DNA of 21,311 nucleotides from Bacillota bacterium (GTDB lineage Bacteria > Bacillota > Clostridia > Acetivibrionales > JAFADI01), in NCBI GenBank assembly GCA_023424965.1, contig JAFADI010000023.1, positions 1-21,311 of the forward strand, read 5' to 3'. The position numbers were made by a program, and so were the translations under genes. Below are positions 1 to 5,275 of this stretch, piece after piece (position 1 is the first letter of the stretch; each line of letters begins with the position of its first letter). The notes beneath the pieces are model-generated. The model saw only the letters and a program-made list of their open reading frames with translations. It searched no databases and was not told the DNA's origin.

Positions 1-1412
1 CGCTCTTCAAGTACATCCTGCCGCCATTCATAGTCATGGATATTGCACAGGTCGGTCTCCACCAGCTCCCAGCCGTCGTTGGACACCACCGGCCTGGTAG
101 AGTCCAGGGATTTGGTCAGATGGTACATCGCCATGGCATGGTGCTGCTGTACCTCCTCGGTGAGGATTTTGGGAACTCCCCAGCTTTCATTGAGGGGAAC
201 CCACGCTATAATGCAGGGATGGCTGTAGTCTCTGTCAATGACGCTCATCCACTCTTTTGTGAATTTATGGATATATTCCTTTGAGAAATCCAGCGCATTG
301 GCCATCTCTCCCCATACAATGAGCCCCAGCCTGTCACACCAGTACAGGAACCGGGGATCCTCCACCTTCTGGTGCTTGCGGACGCCGTTGAAGCCCATGG
401 CCCTGGTCAGTTCAATGTCCCTCCGGATGGCCTCATCGGAAGGCGGAGTAAGGATTCCATCGGGAAAGTACCCCTGGTCCAGTACCAGCTTCAAATAATA
501 GGGCCGGTTGTTGAGGCACAGCTTCCCTTTCTCGATGGACACCTTGCGCATGCCAAAGTAGCTTGCGACTTCGTCACAGCTTTCACCGCCACTCAGCAGC
601 GTAAGCTTTACATCATACAGGTGGGGGGTTTCCGGCGTCCAGAGATGGGCTACATGGTGTTCATTGAATTCGTGCAGGCGTATCCTTCTCGTTTCTGAAC
701 CGGCTTTTACCTGGTAAAAATCTTCGCAGATACCACTTCCGTCAAAAAACACTTCCACCTTCAATTGGTTTTTCTTCCCCGGGTCCAGGTTCTGGAAGGC
801 CGCTTCAAGCTCCACTTCACAGGTGTCGATATGGGGAGTGAACCTGACCGTCTCGATATATGCATCCCCCACGGCTTCCAGCCATACCGTCTGCCATATG
901 CCGGTGGTGTTGGTATACCAGATCACTTCCGACTTTTCTTTCCAGTACTGCTTGCCCCTGGGCAGGGTAATATCCGTGGAAAAGTCTTCAGCTTTCACCA
1001 CAAGGATATTTTCCCCGGCCTCAAGGAGGTGGGTAATCTCCGAATGGAAGGGGGTATGTCCGCCCTCATGGGAGGTCACATGCTGTCCGTTCACCCACAC
1101 GTCCGCCAGATAGTCTACGGCTCCAAAGTGAAGGAAAACTCTCTTCCCGCAAAAGTCTTCCGGCAGGATGAACCTCCTGCAATACCACACGGCATCATGA
1201 AAGGCCCTGTCCCCAATTCCGCTCAGTTCACTCTGGTAAGCAAAGGGAACACGGATTTTCTTTGAAAAAGGCTTTTGCCCTGTAAACCATTTTTCTTTCA
1301 GCCCGGTACGCGCGTCGTCAAACTCAAAGTCCCATTCTCCGTTCAAATTCAGCCATACAGGCCTTTGGAAATCCGGTCTGGGATATTCGGGGCGGGAAAT
1401 GTCTGTCTGCAT
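1..1412 (-). CDS. GH2 glycoside hydrolase (beta-galactosidase/beta-glucuronidase type), 3' end cut by window edge
   Basis: About 470 N-terminal residues are visible; the gene runs off the left edge. The start is the ATG at 1412-1410, with GGAG about 10 nt upstream. Residues about 10-190 form the sugar-binding jelly roll (RPVWLNLNGEWDFEFDD; DYLADVWVNGQHVTSHEGGH). An immunoglobulin-like segment follows at about 190-300, and then the TIM-barrel start. The motif WVPLNESWG contains the Asn-Glu pair of GH2, with Glu409 the expected acid/base. The nucleophile Glu normally lies about 80-100 residues later and is outside the window, so activity cannot be confirmed. The barrel opens with YLKLVLDQGYFPDG rather than the LRGVNRHE of LacZ-type enzymes. 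This suggests a GH2 subgroup whose substrate I cannot name. No signal peptide is visible, so a cytosolic enzyme acting on imported oligosaccharides is likely. It is divergent from the ArsR-type regulator gene, which probably controls it. Confidence 0.9.
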   Translation of the reverse strand, partial: MQTDISRPEYPRPDFQRPVWLNLNGEWDFEFDDARTGLKEKWFTGQKPFSKKIRVPFAYQSELSGIGDRAFHDAVWYCRRFILPEDFCGKRVFLHFGAVDYLADVWVNGQHVTSHEGGHTPFHSEITHLLEAGENILVVKAEDFSTDITLPRGKQYWKEKSEVIWYTNTTGIWQTVWLEAVGDAYIETVRFTPHIDTCEVELEAAFQNLDPGKKNQLKVEVFFDGSGICEDFYQVKAGSETRRIRLHEFNEHHVAHLWTPETPHLYDVKLTLLSGGESCDEVASYFGMRKVSIEKGKLCLNNRPYYLKLVLDQGYFPDGILTPPSDEAIRRDIELTRAMGFNGVRKHQKVEDPRFLYWCDRLGLIVWGEMANALDFSKEYIHKFTKEWMSVIDRDYSHPCIIAWVPLNESWGVPKILTEEVQQHHAMAMYHLTKSLDSTRPVVSNDGWELVETDLCNIHDYEWRQDVLEE

Positions 1413-1431
1413 AAGATATCACTCCATATAT

Positions 1432-1458
1432 TTAACTTTAAGGTTAATGATATAACCC
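1432..1458. promoter_or_regulatory. Candidate operator: overlapping inverted repeats between the GH2 -10 box and start codon
   Basis: TTAACTTTAAGGTTAA (1432-1447) is an imperfect inverted repeat; its 8-bp arms match at 7 positions. GGTTA-6 nt-TAACC (1443-1458) overlaps it. Both lie just downstream of the GH2 -10 box, where a bound ArsR-type dimer would block transcription. CCATATATT also occurs twice as a direct repeat, at about 1423 and 1457. The role is inferred from position only. Confidence 0.4.
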
Positions 1459-1469
1459 ATATATTAAAT

Positions 1470-1499
1470 ATTATAAATGCATCAGGTGATCGATGTCAA
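1470..1499 (-). promoter_or_regulatory. Sigma-A promoter of the GH2 gene
   Basis: Read on the minus strand, TTGACA (1499-1494) and TATAAT (1475-1470) are both perfect consensus hexamers, 18 bp apart. They point at the GH2 start 58 bp downstream. The -35 box sits inside an inverted repeat GTGAT-8 nt-ATCAC (1486-1503), a possible repressor site. Confidence 0.8.
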
Positions 1500-1561
1500 T
1501 CACGCCATACAGCTTTTGAAGAGAAATCTTTTATACATTCCGTGCATGAATCCTCTGGTTC

Positions 1562-1575
1562 AAACTATATAGTTT
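1562..1575. promoter_or_regulatory. Perfect 14-bp palindrome in the divergent intergenic region
   Basis: AAACTATATAGTTT is fully self-complementary. It lies midway between the two divergent promoters, about 36 bp upstream of the regulator's -35 box, and runs into GTTTAAAC (1572-1579), also a perfect palindrome. It is a candidate binding site for the adjacent HTH regulator; no binding evidence is available. Confidence 0.35.
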
Positions 1576-1610
1576 AAACATACGCAGTATAAAAAGCCGG
1601 CATATTCCGC

Positions 1611-1639
1611 TTTACTAATTAACCCACAAGTTATATAAT
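1611..1639 (+). promoter_or_regulatory. Promoter of the ArsR-type regulator gene
   Basis: TTTACT (1611-1616, 4 of 6 matches to the -35 consensus), a 17-bp spacer and a perfect TATAAT (1634-1639). The expected transcription start is about 1646, which gives a leader of about 40 nt to the start codon at 1686. Confidence 0.6.
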
Positions 1640-1685
1640 TGTAATGAGATACGCCAATAAATCATTCATCTCTATAAGGAGCACT

Positions 1686-2585
1686 ATGAAGGTTACGGTA
1701 AGCACAGACAATATGAAGTTTTTTGAGTGCCTGTCGTCGAAAACAAGGATACGCATTCTTGAGCTTCTGGCGGATGGGCCCAAAAACATCGGAGAGCTTG
1801 CAAAGCTTTTGAATATCTCTTCCGCCATCACTACGCGCCATATCAACATGCTTGAAAGGGCAGGCTTTATCACCACGCAGAATATTCCGGGCAAAAGGGG
1901 CCTGCAGAAATTGAGTTCCCTCTGCTCCGGGGAGATCGTGCTGTCTTTTCAAAAGGAGTCTGCAGAAAGCCGGTATGACAGGGTTTCCATCCCTATCGGC
2001 CAGTTCGCCGCCCATGATGTCACGCCCACCTGCGGTCTGGCCTCCACCGCCAGGCTTATCGGCATCTGCGACGACCCCCGCTACTTCAGCAACCCTGAGA
2101 AGGTCAACGCTGCCCTGCTCTGGTTCCAGACCGGCTGGGTGGAATACACGATTCCCAGCTACATTGTCTCCTCCCGTTCGGTCCAGGCAATGGAGATTGT
2201 GATGGAAATCTGCTCCGAGTACCCCTCTTACAATGAAAATTGGCCTTCGGACATTCACTTTTATATCAACGGCGTATTGCTGGGAATGTGGACAAGTCCC
2301 GGAGATTTCGGGGCTTCGAAAGGAATTTACACCCCTGCCTGGTGGAGGTCCGGCACCCAGTATGGACTGCTGAAAACATTGAGGATAACGCACACCGGCA
2401 GTTTTATGGACGGGATCGAGCTATCCAAAATTTCTCTGGAGCATATCCCAATGGAATACGGGAAGGATTTGTCCCTCCGGATTGAAGTTCCTGCAAATGC
2501 AAGAAACCCCGGCGGAATAAACATCTTTGGCAAAGGTTTCGGAAATTATGATCAGGATATTGAGGTACGGGTGGAATACGACTGA
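1686..2585 (+). CDS. ArsR-type HTH transcriptional regulator with large C-terminal domain
   Basis: 299 aa. I chose the ATG at 1686 because AAGGAG lies just before it. An ATG 42 nt upstream falls on the probable transcription start and has no such site. Residues about 8-75 form a winged helix of ArsR type (KTRIRILELLADGPKNIGEL; LLNISSAITTRHINMLERAG; then a wing rich in G, K and R). Classical ArsR proteins are about 100 aa. Here some 220 further residues follow, rich in beta-strand and aromatic residues (FYINGVLLGMWTSPGDFG; FGKGFGNYDQDIEVRVEYD). I do not recognise this domain by name. Its jelly-roll-like look and the divergent GH2 neighbour suggest that it senses a sugar. No ArsR metal-binding CxC motif is visible in the recognition helix. 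Most likely it is the local repressor or activator of the GH2 gene. It converges on the S8 peptidase gene with only 9 bp between stop codons. Confidence 0.85.
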   Translation: MKVTVSTDNMKFFECLSSKTRIRILELLADGPKNIGELAKLLNISSAITTRHINMLERAGFITTQNIPGKRGLQKLSSLCSGEIVLSFQKESAESRYDRVSIPIGQFAAHDVTPTCGLASTARLIGICDDPRYFSNPEKVNAALLWFQTGWVEYTIPSYIVSSRSVQAMEIVMEICSEYPSYNENWPSDIHFYINGVLLGMWTSPGDFGASKGIYTPAWWRSGTQYGLLKTLRITHTGSFMDGIELSKISLEHIPMEYGKDLSLRIEVPANARNPGGINIFGKGFGNYDQDIEVRVEYD

Positions 2586-2594
2586 GCAGAAAGG

Positions 2595-3440
2595 TTACCT
2601 GAAAAAACCCAGGGCTTTCAAGAAAGCCTTTACCGGGCTCACAGGTGAAGCAGAAAAGTTTCCCTTTTCAAAATTGTCCGGGAAGTGAAAGAACCTGTTG
2701 TATTCCCTTTCCAGGGGAACACTGTTGTCCTGCAAAAACTGCATCACATCCTTAAGCTTGTAGTGGGGATAAGCCTCAAGGATGTACAGCACACATGCGG
2801 CAATGACAGGGGTGGCACAGCTTGTGCCGTCAAAGGGATTGTCCAGCCCGTCAATGGTTTTGATCCAGTAATTTCTGTCGGCCGTGATGTCGATTTCAGG
2901 GCCGTAGCAGTTGTCACCATAAGTAGAGCTTACGGCAAGGGCGTATTCCGAGCGGGCGGGATAGTCTACGGCGCAGTTGGCATGATTGCCTGCCGCCGCC
3001 ACAAAGATCCCTCCCCATTCGGTGTACCTTTTCAGGTAAAAATCACAAAACTCCGGTGCGCCTCCGCTCCAGGAGGCGTTGATCACCCGGACGCCGTTCT
3101 CCATGGCCCAATGGATCACTTCCTCAAAGCTGCTGCCGCTGCCGCAGATGTAAAGCTCCAGTTCGTCACCGCCCACGATGCGGACCACCTGCCCGCAGAA
3201 ATTCCCGTGGGATCCCCGGTGGTCATCGTCCCTCAGCACAAATTTATAGTATTCGCCGGGCCTGGGGGTTTCAAGGTCATATACAAGGAGCTTTCCCCTG
3301 GGCTTCCATGAAGGCAGATTGAGCCGGGCAAGCTTTTCTTTGTTCCGTTCCCGGAGGTATTGGAAGTCGATCATTTCTTTCCCACTCTTTCGCAAATTGT
3401 GTATGACAGCCGCATCGTTTAAATCAGGAGCTTCACTCAT
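2595..3440 (-). CDS. Subtilisin-like S8 family serine peptidase
   Basis: 281 aa. Catalytic features are visible in order: a probable Asp55 (LLVYDLE), His78 (GSHGNFCGQV), the oxyanion Asn152 (VAAAGNHA) and Ser207 (DGTSCATPVIA). NASWSGG (about 121-127) is the usual substrate-binding strand. Asp assignment is the least certain, because D71-D73 also lie close to the His. There is no signal peptide, propeptide or membrane segment, so it should act in the cytoplasm unless released by lysis. It is the last gene of the lysis cassette, 69 bp after the holin-like gene. The ATG at 3440 lacks a clear Shine-Dalgarno site; an in-frame stop 18 nt upstream rules out a longer form, and Met23 is a less likely start. 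A TATAAT box at 3460-3465 hints at its own promoter. Possible roles are host-protein cleavage at lysis or processing of particle proteins; both are guesses. Confidence 0.88.
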   Translation of the reverse strand: MSEAPDLNDAAVIHNLRKSGKEMIDFQYLRERNKEKLARLNLPSWKPRGKLLVYDLETPRPGEYYKFVLRDDDHRGSHGNFCGQVVRIVGGDELELYICGSGSSFEEVIHWAMENGVRVINASWSGGAPEFCDFYLKRYTEWGGIFVAAAGNHANCAVDYPARSEYALAVSSTYGDNCYGPEIDITADRNYWIKTIDGLDNPFDGTSCATPVIAACVLYILEAYPHYKLKDVMQFLQDNSVPLEREYNRFFHFPDNFEKGNFSASPVSPVKAFLKALGFFR

Positions 3441-3459
3441 GAAGCCATACGGTATTTAT

Positions 3460-3465
3460 ATTATA
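3460..3465 (-). promoter_or_regulatory. Possible -10 box for the S8 peptidase gene
   Basis: A perfect TATAAT on the minus strand, about 20 bp before the peptidase start. The hexamer 17 bp further upstream (TATCAC) matches the -35 consensus poorly. If used, the leader would be very short, which would fit the missing ribosome-binding site. An inverted repeat GGTAT-7 nt-ATACC covers it. Confidence 0.3.
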
Positions 3466-3509
3466 CCCTGTTTTTTGATTTTGTGATACGGACGGGATGC
3501 GGTGGGAAG

Positions 3510-3683
3510 CTATATTGACACCGCTTTCTTCACCCCAAAAAAGTAGCCCACCACCATGAGGGCCATGTCTTTTATGCTGTCGGCACTGATGCTTCCCATG
3601 TACGCCAGGCCAATCACCGCCCATATGATGGAAAGGGTGATGATGGTTTTCACGTCAATCAGTTTTGTTATCTTCTCTTTCAC
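3510..3683 (-). CDS. Small holin-like membrane protein
   Basis: 57 aa, starting at GTG (3683), 2 nt after the amidase stop codon. Its ribosome-binding site AAAGGAG lies inside the last codons of the amidase gene, so the two are probably translationally coupled. A short charged N-terminus (VKEKITKLIDVK) precedes a hydrophobic segment at about 13-31 (TIITLSIIWAVIGLAYMG). A second, weaker one at about 38-51 (IKDMALMVVGYFFGV) precedes KK. Small proteins of this shape with a terminal FYFG/YFFG-type motif are common next to endolysins in Gram-positive phages and are usually taken as holins or holin helpers. Assignment rests on size, membrane segments and position, not on a named family. A plain small membrane protein remains possible. 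Confidence 0.75.
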   Translation of the reverse strand: MKEKITKLIDVKTIITLSIIWAVIGLAYMGSISADSIKDMALMVVGYFFGVKKAVSI

Positions 3684-3685
3684 AA

Positions 3686-4444
3686 CTATGCTCCTTTCGC
3701 ATTGTAAATCTTTTCGATCAGTTGGGGCAAAAACCGGAATATCTCCAAGGCCCCCAGATCCCCGTCGGCTTTTGCGGCATTTATCGCCGCTTCAATGGCT
3801 TTTTCCCATTCCTCCGGTGATGACGCCACCTTTTTTATAATTTCTTTCCACTCCATGCTGCTTCCTCCAATCGCGTTTTTGATGAGGGGTATAAAATTTG
3901 CCTGACAAGCCTCTACTGTATTTCCCCCGAAAAACTTTATACCTGGACAGGTCTTTGTCAGGCCCGTGCCGTTTGTCCTTCTACCTGTATCCAGGTCGTA
4001 CCAGTGGTGATATACGACTGCATCCGTGCCGGGTGTGAGGCCGAAACATATACACAATACCGAATTCAGGAAAACAATGCTCTTTTTATGTTCTTCGGTC
4101 ATGTTGTCTTTGTTAAAGTTTCCTACATGCTCAATACAGATCGCCCCCGTATTGGCTCCGTATATGCCGGCGGGATCCCGCTCAAAATTCCGGCACAGTG
4201 CAATCGTTCCATCAGGGAAGGTCGTGAGGTTCTGGGCTATATCCGCAAAACCTTCCTGCTTGATATGGTAATCGCGCATACTATTGAGCATGTCGAAGTG
4301 GTTGCTGCCGCTAAAGGATTGATAATCCGGAAGGTAGGTATGGTGGTTCTGAATCAGCTTCACCTTGCGTTTAAATTGGCTATTGAAAAGCCAGCTTTTG
4401 AACTCTTCCCGTGTAAACAGCAGAAATTGTCCCTCCTGCTTCAT
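3686..4444 (-). CDS. N-acetylmuramoyl-L-alanine amidase (amidase-2 endolysin)
   Basis: 252 aa. It cuts the amide bond between muramic acid and the stem peptide of peptidoglycan, releasing particles by lysis. The N-terminal 190 residues form an amidase-2/PGRP fold. Candidate zinc ligands are His34 or His35 (IQNHHTYLPDY), His146 (VVYHHWYD) and Cys166 (KTCPGIKF). IEHVGNF (105-110) is the conserved core strand. The C-terminal 55-60 residues are helical and charged (MEWKEIIKKVASSPEEWEK) and are not a recognisable SH3, LysM or CW wall-binding repeat. There is no signal peptide, so export depends on a holin. The start ATG overlaps the xhlA-like stop as ATGA, and the following holin-like gene starts 2 nt after its stop. 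Confidence 0.93.
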   Translation of the reverse strand: MKQEGQFLLFTREEFKSWLFNSQFKRKVKLIQNHHTYLPDYQSFSGSNHFDMLNSMRDYHIKQEGFADIAQNLTTFPDGTIALCRNFERDPAGIYGANTGAICIEHVGNFNKDNMTEEHKKSIVFLNSVLCICFGLTPGTDAVVYHHWYDLDTGRRTNGTGLTKTCPGIKFFGGNTVEACQANFIPLIKNAIGGSSMEWKEIIKKVASSPEEWEKAIEAAINAAKADGDLGALEIFRFLPQLIEKIYNAKGA

Positions 4445-4707
4445 TTGATCAGCCCCCTCTGGGCCGCAAGCATGAAGAAACCCACCAGCGCCGTGGCCAC
4501 AATGGACACCAGGCCCCAGATGGCTTTTGTGAGGCCGCTCATCTGCTCACACAAATCGTCAATGGCCTGGGTGTTTTTGGCGTCGGATCTGTCCAACTGG
4601 TCAATCTTCTCTTCGTGCTCCGCAAGCCATTTATGGTGGTGGTCCAGCCGATCCTTGATGGCGTCGTGCTTGTTGTCGCAAAGTGCCTTGTGAAATTCGT
4701 CGGTCAT
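4441..4707 (-). CDS. xhlA: XhlA-like hemolysin/holin-associated membrane protein
   Basis: 88 aa. The start is the ATG at 4707, preceded by AAAAGGAGGG with an 8-nt gap. An in-frame start 240 nt upstream would read through two terminators and a CDS, so I reject it. Residues 1-60 form a highly charged amphipathic helix (HHHKWLAEHEEKIDQLDRSD). One membrane segment follows at about 63-83 (AIWGLVSIVATALVGFFMLA), with a short C-terminal tail. This matches XhlA of PBSX, a membrane-associated partner of holin and endolysin in lysis. It is the first gene after the terminators at 4743-4794 and overlaps the amidase gene by 4 nt. Confidence 0.88.
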   Translation of the reverse strand: MTDEFHKALCDNKHDAIKDRLDHHHKWLAEHEEKIDQLDRSDAKNTQAIDDLCEQMSGLTKAIWGLVSIVATALVGFFMLAAQRGLIK

Positions 4708-4715
4708 GTGTTTAT

Positions 4716-4725
4716 CCCTCCTTTT
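4716..4725 (-). promoter_or_regulatory. Strong ribosome-binding site that fixes the xhlA start
   Basis: Minus-strand AAAAGGAGGG, 8 nt before the ATG at 4707. It begins about 11 nt after the last U of the upstream terminator, so lysis genes have their own translation start directly behind the terminator pair. Confidence 0.8.
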
Positions 4726-4737
4726 AGGGGAAAATGT

Positions 4738-4763
4738 AAAAACCCCGGGCCTATGGCCCAGGG
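4738..4763 (-). terminator. Rho-independent terminator before the lysis cassette (second of a pair)
   Basis: On the minus strand CCCTGGGCC-ATA-GGCCCGGGG forms a 9-bp stem (one G-T pair) at 4763-4743. TTTTT follows at 4742-4738. It lies between the CD1375-like gene and xhlA. Confidence 0.88.
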
Positions 4764-4766
4764 CAT

Positions 4767-4794
4767 AAAAATACCGGCTACCTACGCAGCCGGT
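4767..4794 (-). terminator. Rho-independent terminator overlapping the end of the CD1375-like gene (first of a pair)
   Basis: On the minus strand ACCGGCT-8 nt-AGCCGGT (4794-4773) forms a 7-bp stem. ATTTTT follows at 4772-4767. The 8-nt loop contains the stop codon of the CD1375-like gene. The next terminator starts 4 nt further on. Confidence 0.75.
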
Positions 4795-4937
4795 TCCGTT
4801 GAAAGTGGGTTTCCATACCCATCCAGTCCATCGGCCTCCAGTAGGGCCAGTACATCCGTCTGCAGCGTTCCGGTGTCCGGCACCTGGGTTATATTCCTCC
4901 GTTTTGCTTTGATAAGGGTGTAATATACTTGCGCCAT
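4782..4937 (-). CDS. CD1375-like short phage protein
   Basis: 51 aa. The ATG at 4937 overlaps the stop of the XkdW-like gene (TGATG), with GGAGGTGG upstream. The N-terminus MAQVYYTLIKAKRRNITQVP has the Y-x-LI-K-x-(7)-V-P pattern of the CD1375 family. That family is found at the 3' end of tail operons in clostridial prophages; its function is unknown. The rest (LQTDVLALLEADGLDGYGNP) is acidic. It is the last gene of the contractile-tail operon, and its stop codon lies in the loop of the first terminator. Confidence 0.78.
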   Translation of the reverse strand: MAQVYYTLIKAKRRNITQVPDTGTLQTDVLALLEADGLDGYGNPLSTEPAA

Positions 4938-5275
4938 CAGTCCCCACCTCCGATCATCATTTCGTATATTTCTGCAATGGCTTCAAAAGCTGTCAGGGTG
5001 TCGTTTTCCAACTGCATAATTCGTTCCTCCGGTGTGGGGATAGATGGTCCAGGCTCCGGCGTCTCGACGGGCTTCCCGTTGGGGTACAGCTCGCGCCAGG
5101 CTACTGCAATGGCCTGGGCGCCTGGGCCCCAGTATTCAGAAGGTGCGGCATGTTGTGCACCATTTTTATCAACAAAGGTCATTATAGAGTCCACGATATT
5201 TATAGTGTCTTCGAGTTTTCCAAGAAGGATATCATCATCGTACACATTTCCATTATCAAAATCAAATTTAAGCAT
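4937..5275 (-). CDS. XkdW-like fibre-associated protein (contractile module)
   Basis: 112 aa. The ATG at 5275 overlaps the fibre stop codon (TAATG); AAAGGGGTG lies upstream. The N-terminal half has NGNVYDDDILLGKLED and SEYWGPGAQAIAVAWRELYP, a block seen in small proteins encoded after tail fibres in PBSX-like prophages. A proline hinge (ETPEPGPSIPTPEE, about 72-85) leads to a short acidic helix. The function is unproven; by position it may help fibre assembly or attachment. A similar protein follows the other fibre in this window (17565-17879). Confidence 0.7.
   Translation of the reverse strand: MLKFDFDNGNVYDDDILLGKLEDTINIVDSIMTFVDKNGAQHAAPSEYWGPGAQAIAVAWRELYPNGKPVETPEPGPSIPTPEERIMQLENDTLTAFEAIAEIYEMMIGGGD

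Noticed and set aside
1662..2393. 243-codon minus-strand frame opposite the ArsR-type regulator
   Set aside because: The plus-strand product has a clear HTH and a good ribosome-binding site; the minus product is Arg/Gly/Pro-rich, typical of an antisense shadow.
2602..2628. Hairpin GGCTTTCTTGAAAGCC plus six T on the minus strand at the end of the S8 peptidase gene as a terminator
   Set aside because: The T-run lies before the peptidase stop codon (2597-2595), so termination there would give mRNA without a stop; the stem is short and the T-run is 5 nt away from it.
2586..3500. Attachment site or integrase remnant at the left end of the phage-like region
   Set aside because: Only 9 bp separate the peptidase and regulator stops; no tRNA gene, direct repeat or recombinase fragment is seen on this side.
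3433..3624. 63-codon minus-strand frame across the end of the holin-like gene
   Set aside because: Out of frame with the holin-like protein, Gly/His-rich, no ribosome-binding site.
4708..4947. N-terminal extension of the xhlA-like gene up to a start at 4947
   Set aside because: It would cross two terminators and the CD1375-like gene, its translation is unlike any XhlA, and the ATG at 4707 has a strong ribosome-binding site.
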